Origin: DGNJ01 sp002388905
GTDB lineage: Bacteria > Pseudomonadota > Gammaproteobacteria > Pseudomonadales > Porticoccaceae
Direction: 5' to 3'
Assembly (NCBI GenBank): GCA_036843405.1
Contig: DAITSJ010000007.1
Location: forward strand, 70,401-134,400
Length of the DNA stretch: 64,000 bases
Below the pieces are notes generated by a model, which made no database searches, was not told where the DNA came from, and saw only the letters and a list, made by a program, of their open reading frames with translations. The translations under genes and the position numbers were made by a program. This document shows positions 16,886 through 25,363 of the stretch, piece by piece; position 1 is the first letter of the stretch, and each line of letters begins with the position of its first letter.

Positions 16886-17764
16886 TTGCCGACCCGGACG
16901 AGCGAAAACACGCCCGCGGACACGTTGCCCGGCTGGTGGCAATGGGCCCTGTCCCGGCCCGGCCGCCCGGGCACGCTGAACAGCGAAGCCGGTCGCATCC
17001 ATTACCTGCAGTGGGGCGATGATCCGGGAAAGCCGCCGCTTTTACTGGCCCACGGTTTCCGGGCCCACGCTCACTGGTGGGATATGGTGGCCCCTTTCCT
17101 GGCGGAGCAGTACCGGGTTTACGCCCTGGATTTTACCGGCATGGGCGACAGTGACCATCGCACGGAATATACCTCTAACTGTCATCGGGAGGATATTGTC
17201 GCCCTTATCGAACAGCTCGGGCTGGGGCCGGTGACGGCGGTGGGCCACAGTTTCGGCGGCGGGCGCCTGCTTCAGGCCTGCGCCTGGCGGCCCGACCTGT
17301 TCGACCACGCGGTGGTGGTGGATACGCACCAGTTGTTCGAGGGCGTGGACATTCCCGACGACCCGGTGGTCCAGAAAAAATCCAGGCTGTATCCGGACTT
17401 CGAGTCCGGGATTCAACGTTTCAGGCTCGCGCCGGAACAGCCCGAATCCCTGGATTGTCTGGTGCGGCACGTGGGCCGGCACTCACTGCGCCAGGTGAAA
17501 GGAGGGTGGACCTGGAAGTTCGATCAGGCGATGACCTCCGCCACCTTCGCGGTGGCGGAGGCGGACCGCCTGCTGCCCACCGTCACGACCCCCGTGGACG
17601 TGGTCTACGGCAGCCTCAGCCTGGTTGTTCCGGACGATATGGCGCACCGTGTTCACGCGGAACTGGGCAACCCCGGCAAACGCGTGTGTATCCCGGACGG
17701 TCACCACCACCTGATGCTCGACCAGCCGGTGGCGCTGATTTCGGTGTTGCGCGCCCTTTTATAA
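16886..17764 (+). CDS. Alpha/beta hydrolase
   Basis: This 292-residue alpha/beta hydrolase begins with a TTG codon preceded by a good ribosome-binding site (GAGGGGG). The oxyanion segment is 'LLLAHGFRAHAHWWDM', the nucleophile elbow is 'AVGHSFGGGRLL' (Ser near residue 122), and the C-terminal His lies in 'PDGHHHLMLDQP'. The acid is probably the Asp in 'DVVYGSLSLVVPDD'. The substrate is unknown. Its place inside the beta-oxidation operon suggests hydrolysis of an ester, thioester or C-C bond in the same pathway. No signal peptide is seen, so it is cytoplasmic. Confidence 0.86.
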   Translation: MPTRTSENTPADTLPGWWQWALSRPGRPGTLNSEAGRIHYLQWGDDPGKPPLLLAHGFRAHAHWWDMVAPFLAEQYRVYALDFTGMGDSDHRTEYTSNCHREDIVALIEQLGLGPVTAVGHSFGGGRLLQACAWRPDLFDHAVVVDTHQLFEGVDIPDDPVVQKKSRLYPDFESGIQRFRLAPEQPESLDCLVRHVGRHSLRQVKGGWTWKFDQAMTSATFAVAEADRLLPTVTTPVDVVYGSLSLVVPDDMAHRVHAELGNPGKRVCIPDGHHHLMLDQPVALISVLRALL

Positions 17765-17781
17765 AACCTGGGAGAAAGATG

Positions 17782-18564
17782 ATGAGTGATGTTGAACTGG
17801 TACTGCGGGAACAAAGGGGGGAATTGACCCTGTTGACCCTCAACCGACCCGAACGGCGCAATGCCATGTCCCTGGACCTGGTGATCGCCCTGCGCGATGC
17901 GCTTCGGGACTGCATGAATGATAGTCAATGTCGCGGCATTATCGTGTGTGGTGCCGGCGACCATTTCTGTTCCGGCGGCGATATCAGCGGCATGACCGAA
18001 GAGCGGAGCATCGCCGAATCCCGCCGCCGCATGGGGATCTTCCACGAACTCGCCCGGGTCATCGTCGCCGGTGCCAAGCCGGTAATCGCCGCCGTCGACG
18101 GCTACGCCGCCGGGGCCGGTTTCTCCCTGGCCCTGGCCGCCGACTATCTGGTGGCCAGCGATAACGCCAAGTTCGTCTGTTCGTTTTCCCGGGTGGGACT
18201 GCAACCGGATCTCGGTTTGCTCTGGACCATTCGCCAGCGGGTCGGGCTGGGGCAGGCCAAGCGCATTATTGCTTCCGCCCGTAAGGTGCAGGTGGGCGAG
18301 GCCCTGGAGCTCGGGCTGGTGGACGAAGTGGTGGCGCCTGAAAAGCTGCTCGACCGGGCCGCCGAGGTGTGTGGCGAGTTTACCGCTGGCGCGCCGCTGC
18401 CCCTGGCCGTCATGAAACAGGCCTATGCCTGGGGCATCGATACCTTTGAGGATGCCCTGCGCAACGAGATGGACAATTCGCCGGGACTCTACCTGACCCG
18501 CGACCACCGGGCGGCGGTCACCGCTTTCCTGGAAAAACGCACACCGGAATTCCGCGGGGAGTAA
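17782..18564 (+). CDS. Enoyl-CoA hydratase/isomerase family protein (PaaG-like)
   Basis: This 260-residue crotonase starts at the ATG seven bases after GGAG; an adjacent ATG at 17779 is possible. 'FCSGGDISGM' and 'DGYAAGAGFSLALAADY' form the oxyanion hole. Neither classical Glu is present. The segment 'SFSRVGLQPDLGLLW' instead places an Asp where PaaG-type isomerases have theirs, so a double-bond or epoxide isomerase activity is more likely than plain hydration (inference). It overlaps nothing, and the MaoC gene follows after two bases. Confidence 0.86.
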   Translation: MSDVELVLREQRGELTLLTLNRPERRNAMSLDLVIALRDALRDCMNDSQCRGIIVCGAGDHFCSGGDISGMTEERSIAESRRRMGIFHELARVIVAGAKPVIAAVDGYAAGAGFSLALAADYLVASDNAKFVCSFSRVGLQPDLGLLWTIRQRVGLGQAKRIIASARKVQVGEALELGLVDEVVAPEKLLDRAAEVCGEFTAGAPLPLAVMKQAYAWGIDTFEDALRNEMDNSPGLYLTRDHRAAVTAFLEKRTPEFRGE

Positions 18565-18566
18565 GC

Positions 18567-19427
18567 ATGACGATCGACTACGACAAGCTGATCAACCTTG
18601 ACATCCCCGACGTCCGCCAGACCTATACCAGCCGGGATACCCTTCTCTACGCCCTGAGCCTGGGCCTGGGGTCCGACCCGCTGGACGAGGATGAACTGCC
18701 CTTTGTTTTTGAAAAGGACCAGCGCTGCCTGCCCACCTACGGCGGCACTCTGACTCATCCCGGTTTCTGGCTTCGTGACATGGATACGGGGGTCGACTGG
18801 GTGAAGGTGGTTCATGCAGAGCACCGGCTCATCCTTCATCAGTCCCTGCCGCCGGCGGCGACCGTGATCGGTAGCCACCGGATCACCGAGGTGGTGGACC
18901 GGGGCGCCGATAAAGGGGCCGCCATTGTCTGGGAGCGTAAGGTGCGGGACGCGGATTCCGGTAGCCCCCTCTGTACCGTGATCCAGACCATGCTGGCCCG
19001 TGGCGACGGCGGCTTTGGCGGACCCGATGTGAGCCTGCCGTCGCCGCCGAAAACACCGGACCGGGCACCGGATGCCTACATTGATACGCCGACCCCCGCG
19101 TCCATGGCGTTGCTCTACCGCCTGAACGGGGACTGGAACCCGCTGCATGCGGATCCCGCCGTGGCCGGAAAGGCGGGCTTCGATCGGCCGATTCTCCACG
19201 GCCTGGCCACCTGGGGCGTGGCCGCCACGGCTGTCCTTAAAAAGGTCTGCGGTTTTGACAGCGAACGCATCGCTTCCGTTTACGGGCGTTTTACCGTGCC
19301 CGTGTATCCCGGGGAAACCCTGCGCACACACATGTGGGTGGAGGATAAAAAAGTGCATTACACCGTCCAGGTACTGGAGCGGGATGTGCCGGCCATCAAG
19401 AACGGGCTTGTTGAACTTTGCGCCTGA
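18567..19427 (+). CDS. MaoC-like (R)-specific enoyl-CoA hydratase, double hot-dog
   Basis: This 286-residue protein matches the two-hot-dog-fold enoyl-CoA hydratase 2 family, as in the hydratase part of peroxisomal multifunctional enzyme 2. The catalytic Asp/His pair lies in 'LNGDWNPLHADP' near residue 190 and is followed by 'AGFDRPILHGLATWG'. The N-terminal half is the degenerate hot dog. Members add water to 2-enoyl-CoA to give the (R)-3-hydroxy product and often act on bulky acyl chains such as steroid side chains. It begins two bases after the preceding crotonase stop and closes the coupled part of the operon. Confidence 0.9.
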   Translation: MTIDYDKLINLDIPDVRQTYTSRDTLLYALSLGLGSDPLDEDELPFVFEKDQRCLPTYGGTLTHPGFWLRDMDTGVDWVKVVHAEHRLILHQSLPPAATVIGSHRITEVVDRGADKGAAIVWERKVRDADSGSPLCTVIQTMLARGDGGFGGPDVSLPSPPKTPDRAPDAYIDTPTPASMALLYRLNGDWNPLHADPAVAGKAGFDRPILHGLATWGVAATAVLKKVCGFDSERIASVYGRFTVPVYPGETLRTHMWVEDKKVHYTVQVLERDVPAIKNGLVELCA

Positions 19428-19532
19428 TTGGTTTTGTGAACCGGTTATTATAAGGGTTCGCTTTGGTCCGGGTTCGACCGGAAGAGAGGCCCGTTAAACG
19501 AATCCGCGGCAATAATAAACCAGGGGGGGACC

Positions 19533-20789
19533 ATGAAAGCACTTCGTTCGATCTATTATGGCTGGTGGCTCGTGCTTGTCTGCCTGGTGTTGGGGGCCAT
19601 AGGCGGCGGGACCTCGTTTTATGTGGTCAGTCTTATTGCCGATGCCCTGGAACAGGAATTTGCCGCCAGTCGTGCCCAGATCATGCTGGCGGTAACGGGC
19701 CACAATCTGTTGACGGGACTTCTGGCGCCGAAACTGTCATCCCTTATGGACCAGGTTTCCATCCGACGGGTGCTTAGTGTCTCGGCACTGGTTGCCGGCG
19801 CTGGCTATGGAATCATCGGTGTAAGTCCAAGCATATGGGGCTTTGTCGGTTCCTACGCGCTGCTGGTACCCGCACTGATTGTCAGTCTCACCTCTCTTTG
19901 TCCGGCCATTCTTCTGTCCCGTTGGTTTGTTCGCTATCGCGGGTCGGCAATCGGGATTGCCGCTTTGGGTACCCAGGTGGGCGGGTTTTTGTTTCCACCG
20001 CTTATTGCCCTGATGTTCGCCATGCTTGGATGGCGGATGAGCATGCTGCTAATAGGTCTGATGATTGCCGTGGTAATCCCGGTTTTGGTCCGGGCCACAG
20101 TGGTTGAATTTCCTGCCGATCGCGGGCTGGCACCGGATGGCGATCGTGTCGATTTGCCGACACGGCCGGTGCCTGGTACGGGAGTGGCGCTAAAGGCTCT
20201 CGTGCGTACTGCTCTGTGGAGCCGCAATTTCTGGATGCTGTCCTTCGGACTGGCTCTGATGGTGGGCATGTATACCGCGGTCCTCTCCAATCTGGCTTTG
20301 TTTGCCATCGATATCGGGGTGGCACGGGAAAGAGCCGCGCTCCTGATATCCCTCTATTCAGCGGTGGGTATCCTGTTCAGTATTATCATCGGCAGGCTTT
20401 GCGATTTGCTGGATATCCGGCTGGTATTCGCCGGTATGCTGTTGGTTAATATCGGCAGTATGGTGTTATACGCCGCCAGCGAGTCTTTTGCGGGACTGGC
20501 CGTGGCGACGGCCGTCGTGGCTATCAGTGGCGGGGGGTTTATGCCCATGTGGGGCTCCCTGATCGGCAAACTCTTCGACAGCCAAATCTATGCAAGGATG
20601 TTCGGCCTGGTCAGTTTTGTGGCACTCTGTGCTGCCGCGATATCGCCACTGTTCTCCGGCTGGGTGTACGACCTTACCGGCAGTTACCGGATTATGTTCC
20701 TGTTGATTGCCGGCCTGATGTCGATTCCGGTACTTTATACGCCCTTGCTGAAACTGCGTCGTGTCGAGGCGGTGCCGCCGCCGGTTTGA
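19533..20789 (+). CDS. Major facilitator superfamily transporter
   Basis: This 418-residue membrane protein has about twelve hydrophobic segments. The N-terminus 'YYGWWLVLVCLVLGAIGGGTSFY' style and the loop 'LSRWFVRYRGSAIGIAALGTQVGG' resemble the oxalate/formate antiporter-like and monocarboxylate porter branches. The start is supported by a G-rich ribosome-binding site just upstream. It lies 105 bases after the MaoC gene on the same strand, so it may import or export an acidic intermediate of the pathway (inference). No operator copy is visible before it. Confidence 0.9.
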   Translation: MKALRSIYYGWWLVLVCLVLGAIGGGTSFYVVSLIADALEQEFAASRAQIMLAVTGHNLLTGLLAPKLSSLMDQVSIRRVLSVSALVAGAGYGIIGVSPSIWGFVGSYALLVPALIVSLTSLCPAILLSRWFVRYRGSAIGIAALGTQVGGFLFPPLIALMFAMLGWRMSMLLIGLMIAVVIPVLVRATVVEFPADRGLAPDGDRVDLPTRPVPGTGVALKALVRTALWSRNFWMLSFGLALMVGMYTAVLSNLALFAIDIGVARERAALLISLYSAVGILFSIIIGRLCDLLDIRLVFAGMLLVNIGSMVLYAASESFAGLAVATAVVAISGGGFMPMWGSLIGKLFDSQIYARMFGLVSFVALCAAAISPLFSGWVYDLTGSYRIMFLLIAGLMSIPVLYTPLLKLRRVEAVPPPV

Positions 20790-21003
20790 TTTCCCGGTTT
20801 CAGCAGTCTGCACTGACCAGAGATTCGAACCGGCGGATAGCGGTCTTGAGCAAGCCTGGGTACAGATCCACCGTTAATCGTTGGCGCTCCCGTTTAACCT
20901 GGTATTCGCGGTCAGGTTACAAAGATTCCCTCATGTACATTCCGTCAGTCGAGATTCTCCGGCCACGCCAGCGGACTTATACCCACAGACGGATTTCCGA
21001 GCG

Positions 21004-22650
21004 TCAGGGTGCCCTGCAATGCCAGTTGTCGGCGTCGGCTACTGCCTGCCCGGTGTTTCCCGCGGTGGGATTGAATACGGGAATTTCCGGGTAAGAGCAG
21101 AGCAGGAAATCGCGGGCCGGGCCCATGGGCGGGGGAATCACCACGCCGGAGACCTGGCCGGTGTCCGGGTCGGCAAAAATCAGATCGGCGCGCTCTGTGC
21201 CCCGGTGGGCGACCACGGGGCCGGGCGGTGTTTCGTTCTCCACCCAGTCGATCATCTCGCGGATAAACTGATCGGGGGCGTCCAGGGGGCCGGTGCCGGA
21301 ACCGCAATGGCCCATACCGGGAATCTGGTAGAGACGGACGAATTCCTCCAGCTTTTCGGGTTCGTCGAGGCTGCGGCCGGCGTCATGGTAGTACTCTTCG
21401 AGTTCCAGATCGCCACAGCAGGAATCGCTGCGTCCGTTCCACAGGATGACTTTTCCACCGGTCTCATAAAATCCCTTCAGGTTCGCCGAGTAGGGTGCGC
21501 CGAAGCCGGTGCGTTCCGCTGCTGCCCACCACCTTTTAAGGTCTTCCGGGTTGTCGAAGTCGAAGTCGAGGACATCGTAGTCCGGGCCGAAGTAGGCATG
21601 GGCCAGGGAGGTGGCCATGGTAAAACCGGCGGAAGCGCGCATGGCGTTCTCACGGGTGGGTTCCGTCGACCAGGGGGGCGGAGTCTGGCCCAGGAATTGC
21701 GACCACATGGTCATATTGGTGATCTGCATGGGCTGGGCGATCAGTTTGCCGTCGGGACCCCGGGGGCCGTCGAGTATGGCTTTGATGCTCTTGATTTCTG
21801 GCTCGGTGAGGCAGTCGGCCTTGTCGTCCGCGGGGCATTTGAGACTGGCCACGTCGAAGTCGCAGAGGCGGTGATCGGCAACCACGGCATCCAGCACGCC
21901 ATCGGTTCCGTCGCAGGCGGCAGTGACCTGTTTATCGACCATGGCGAGTTTGGCGGGAGAAAGCCAGGCTCCGGGTTCCCGGTACATTTGCTGGGCGGCA
22001 TGGATAAATTTAAGCATGCTGCCACTGCTGCGTCCGCCGGGGGCGCCGAGGATCACGCCGTCATAATCCCCGGGGTATTTTTCGATGGCCTGAACCGACA
22101 TGCGCCCGCCGCCGGAGCAGCCGGAGGTGTAGCGGTAGAGTTGGTCGCTGTCGTAGTACGCCCGGGTAATCGCCTGGGTGGCCACAGCGGTGACATGGGC
22201 GCCCCGGTGGTTGTGGTCAAGGGCCTTTGCCTCGCTTTCCCGGAGGAAGTTCCAGTCCCCCGAGGAGCCCTGGCGGCCGGTATCCGTACCGGCCACCGCA
22301 AAGCCTGCAAGCAAGGGGTTGCCCGCGGGAATCTGGGAGTCGGTGGGGACATAGCCTGCCGAGCCCCCGAGGCCAATAAAATAATAGCGTCCGCTCCAGT
22401 TTTTATCCGGCAGCTGCAGGCGGAAATTGACCCGGTTGGGGCCGGGATTCCTGGTGATAATGTGGCCGTCGATCCGGCAGTGGGAAACCGGCTGGGCCAG
22501 GCCTTCGGCGCTGTCGATGACGGTGTCGCCGGGGGCAATTTTCTGGATGGCGGCAGCGGTGCAGTCCGGCTCCGCCAGGGAATTGGCACTGCCAAGTGCG
22601 GCGGCAACGATGGTCGCCGCCAGGCATGACGTGATACGGGTGTATTTCAT
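21004..22650 (-). CDS. Tannase/feruloyl esterase family protein (exported)
   Basis: This 548-residue protein has a signal peptide ('TRITSCLAATIVAAALGSANSLA'-type, cleaved near residue 26). The tannase-family triad is visible: Ser in 'SGCSGGGRMS' near residue 178, Asp in 'NGRSDSCC' near 408, and His in 'GMGHCGSGTGP' near 447. The Cys next to the Ser and the Cys next to the His form the CS-D-HC disulfide typical of the family, which includes tannases, feruloyl esterases and MHETase. Two extra cysteines directly after the Asp are unusual. It is the last of four minus-strand genes and closely resembles its neighbour at 22748. Confidence 0.92.
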   Translation of the reverse strand: MKYTRITSCLAATIVAAALGSANSLAEPDCTAAAIQKIAPGDTVIDSAEGLAQPVSHCRIDGHIITRNPGPNRVNFRLQLPDKNWSGRYYFIGLGGSAGYVPTDSQIPAGNPLLAGFAVAGTDTGRQGSSGDWNFLRESEAKALDHNHRGAHVTAVATQAITRAYYDSDQLYRYTSGCSGGGRMSVQAIEKYPGDYDGVILGAPGGRSSGSMLKFIHAAQQMYREPGAWLSPAKLAMVDKQVTAACDGTDGVLDAVVADHRLCDFDVASLKCPADDKADCLTEPEIKSIKAILDGPRGPDGKLIAQPMQITNMTMWSQFLGQTPPPWSTEPTRENAMRASAGFTMATSLAHAYFGPDYDVLDFDFDNPEDLKRWWAAAERTGFGAPYSANLKGFYETGGKVILWNGRSDSCCGDLELEEYYHDAGRSLDEPEKLEEFVRLYQIPGMGHCGSGTGPLDAPDQFIREMIDWVENETPPGPVVAHRGTERADLIFADPDTGQVSGVVIPPPMGPARDFLLCSYPEIPVFNPTAGNTGQAVADADNWHCRAP

Positions 22651-22747
22651 AATGCTCTTCCTCTCGCGGGTGTTTTATTGTCTGTTTCGTTTGGGTCGTT
22701 CGGGTCTCTTTCGGGACGTTGGCCTGGAGAGAGTGCAAGCCTGCGCC

Positions 22748-24388
22748 TCAGGGCGCGCTGCATCGCCAGTTCTCCGCTTCGTGAACCGCGCCTTCGACAC
22801 TTGCCTTTGTCTGGTCAAAGGTGGGCGTCTGCGGGTGCGGACAGAGGGTAAAGTCGTGGGGCTCGCCCTTGGGCGGGGGAATCATCACGCCGGAGACCTG
22901 TCCCGTTTCCGGATCGGCGAATAACAAATCGACCCGCTCGGCCCCCCGGTGGGCGACAATCTTGCCGGGTGCCTCGTCGTTCTCCACCCAGTCGATCATG
23001 GCTCGAATCATCTGGTCAGGGGCATCCTGGGGCCCCGTGCCCCCGCCGCAGTGTGCCATGCCGGGAATGCGGTAGTATTTAACGAACTTGTCCACTTTAT
23101 CCGCACCGCCGGCATTGTCGGCAACCTTGTCGTAGTACGCCTTCATCTTGGCGTCCAGGCAGCAGGGGTCGCTGACGCCGTTCCACAGGATGACTTTGCC
23201 GCCGTTGGCCCGGTATTGGTTCAGGTCGGCCTTGAAGGGCAGGCCGAAACCTGTGCGTTTCATGCCCGCACGCCAGGCGTCGATATGGTCCTGGTTGGAG
23301 ACGTCGAAATCCTCCAGAACATCGACACCGGGCCCCAGATAGGCCTTGGCCATGGTGTTGGCGATGACGTATCCGCCGGCGCTTTTGGCGATATTTTCCA
23401 TGGAGGGCTCCGGGGACCAGGGCGGCGGGACCGGGCCCAGGAACCCGGACCAGGCGGTCATGTTGGAGATCGGCCAGCCGGGACGAATGGGATCGCCGTC
23501 GGGACCGATGGGGCCTTCGAGAATAGCCTCGACACTTTTCAACTCCGGCCCGGTGAGGCAGTCCGGGGCATCCCCGTCTTGACACCGGAGTTGGGCAAAA
23601 TTGTAGTCGCAGGCGTCCGGGTCCCGAATCAGGCCGTCCTTGACACCGTCGATCGCATCGCAATGAGCGGTGACCTTTTCCTCGAGCATGGCGAGTTTTG
23701 CCGGCGACAGCCAGGAGCCCGGTTCCCGGGTCATCTGCTGGACGTTGTAGATAAAGGAGAGGATGGTGGTCCAGTCGCCGGGGGCCCCGAGCACCACGCC
23801 GTCGAAGTCTTCCGGATGGCGCTCAATGGCCTCGGTACTCATGCGCCCTCCGCCGGAGCAGCCCGACATGTAGCGGTACATGTCGTCGGTCCCGTAGTAG
23901 GCCCGGGTGATTTGCTGCGCCGCCACATTGGTGAGATGGGCACCCCTGTCGCGGTGATCCAGTGCCTTGGCCTCGTCGTCGAGAAAAGCCCAGTCGAGCA
24001 TGTGGCCCTGGCGACCGGTATCGGTGCCGGCGACGGCAAAGCCGACGAGCAGCGGGTTGCCCGCCGGCACCTGGGATCGCGAGGGTACATAGCCCGCGGA
24101 GCCGCCCATGCCAATGAAAAAATAGCGGCCGGTCCAATTTTCCTCCGGAAGCTGCAGGCGGAAGTTGACCTGGTTGGGTCCCGGGTTGGTGCTGGTGATC
24201 GTGCCCTCCACGCGGCAGTGAGCCACGGGCTCACTCGTGGGAACGGCGCTGGTAATTCGGGTGTCCGCCGGGGCATAGTTCTGGATCGTGTCGACGCTGC
24301 ATTTGTCGTCGGCCAGGACTTGTGCCGACAGTGTCAGGGCCAAACTGACGCTGCCGGCCAGCAGTCGTCGGATAAAAGTTGGTTGCAT
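22748..24388 (-). CDS. Tannase/feruloyl esterase family protein (exported), paralogue
   Basis: This 546-residue paralogue of the protein at 21004 has a signal peptide ending near 'SAQVLA'. The triad is Ser in 'SGCSGGGRMS' (about residue 177), Asp in 'NGVSDPCCLDA' (about 405), and His in 'GMAHCGGGTGP' (about 445), with the CS/HC cysteine pair. As in its neighbour, two cysteines follow the Asp. A good AAGGAG ribosome-binding site precedes the ATG. The two genes probably arose by tandem duplication and act in the periplasm or outside the cell on aromatic or similar esters (inference). Confidence 0.92.
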   Translation of the reverse strand: MQPTFIRRLLAGSVSLALTLSAQVLADDKCSVDTIQNYAPADTRITSAVPTSEPVAHCRVEGTITSTNPGPNQVNFRLQLPEENWTGRYFFIGMGGSAGYVPSRSQVPAGNPLLVGFAVAGTDTGRQGHMLDWAFLDDEAKALDHRDRGAHLTNVAAQQITRAYYGTDDMYRYMSGCSGGGRMSTEAIERHPEDFDGVVLGAPGDWTTILSFIYNVQQMTREPGSWLSPAKLAMLEEKVTAHCDAIDGVKDGLIRDPDACDYNFAQLRCQDGDAPDCLTGPELKSVEAILEGPIGPDGDPIRPGWPISNMTAWSGFLGPVPPPWSPEPSMENIAKSAGGYVIANTMAKAYLGPGVDVLEDFDVSNQDHIDAWRAGMKRTGFGLPFKADLNQYRANGGKVILWNGVSDPCCLDAKMKAYYDKVADNAGGADKVDKFVKYYRIPGMAHCGGGTGPQDAPDQMIRAMIDWVENDEAPGKIVAHRGAERVDLLFADPETGQVSGVMIPPPKGEPHDFTLCPHPQTPTFDQTKASVEGAVHEAENWRCSAP

Positions 24389-24473
24389 GATGGTCTCCTT
24401 TAGCCTTTTATCAGGATCAACAATGGCCTTGGTACCTTTGTTGGTCGATGTTGGCCGGGCAATTGCGTTGCCG

Positions 24474-25295
24474 CTACTGTTGGTACATGTCCCTCACGGC
24501 CCTGTCTCCCAGCAGAAGGAACCGCTTGCGCGGCATCAATCGCGCGATCAATCCCATGACCGCGCCGGCCACGGGTCCCGCACCGGGCCTGACATTGATT
24601 TTCCTGCCCAGGCCGTCAAGCGCGGCATCGACCACCACAAAGGGGTCCACGGGCTGCATCAAACGGGTTGGCGCCTTGCCGCTGGGCAGTGAGGCGCGAA
24701 AGCCGGGGGTATTGACCGCTCCCGGCATCACGGTGGTGACGTCGATGCCGTGGCGGTGCAGTTCCGCCCACAGACCTTCGGCGAATACCCGGTCGAAGGC
24801 CTTGGTGGCGGCATAGGTGGTGATGTAGGAGCAACCCATCTCGGCGGAGCCGGAAGCCATGACGATGATGCCGCCCCGCTTTCTTGCCACCATCGGGGGG
24901 CTGAGTCGGTGGGCCAGAATCAGTGTGGAAGTGCAGTTGACGGCGATCTGGTTCATTTTTACCTCGATCGGCACTTCCAGCCACGGGCCGACGGCTCCGA
25001 TGCCGGCATTGGCCACCAGTAAGCCGATTTCCAGTTCCGCCACGCTGTCGAGGGCCGCGTTCAGGGCCGAGGCGTCGGCCAGGTCCACCGCGATGGTGCG
25101 CACCTCGATCGAGGCATGATCGGCACGCAGCCTGAGAGCGGTCTGCTCGAGATTTTCGGCATCGATATCCAGGAGGACCAAATGCATGCCCAGTCCTGCC
25201 AGACGTTGGCCATAGGCGGCGCCGATTCCCTGGGCTCCTCCGGAGATGAGTGCCCAGTTTCCGTACTTTTCCCGGAAATCCCGATTCGGGGCCAT
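24474..25295 (-). CDS. Short-chain dehydrogenase/reductase
   Basis: This 273-residue SDR starts at the ATG at 25295, preceded by AGGAGG. The cofactor motif 'SGGAQGIGAAY' is near residue 18, 'VANAGIGAVG' takes the place of NNAG, the Ser is in 'VMASGSAEMG', and Tyr-x3-Lys is in 'TTYAATKAF'. The C-terminus is rich in basic and hydrophobic residues ('VAGAVMGLIARLMPRKRFLLLG'), like SDRs that associate with membranes. It sits between the amidase and the two tannase-like genes and may oxidise an alcohol they release (inference). Confidence 0.88.
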   Translation of the reverse strand: MAPNRDFREKYGNWALISGGAQGIGAAYGQRLAGLGMHLVLLDIDAENLEQTALRLRADHASIEVRTIAVDLADASALNAALDSVAELEIGLLVANAGIGAVGPWLEVPIEVKMNQIAVNCTSTLILAHRLSPPMVARKRGGIIVMASGSAEMGCSYITTYAATKAFDRVFAEGLWAELHRHGIDVTTVMPGAVNTPGFRASLPSGKAPTRLMQPVDPFVVVDAALDGLGRKINVRPGAGPVAGAVMGLIARLMPRKRFLLLGDRAVRDMYQQ

Positions 25296-25363
25296 GCTGT
25301 TTCCTCCTGCTCCGTCCCCGCCCGCGGCTGTCGGGCAGATTGCTTGCCAAGGTATGTGGCGTA

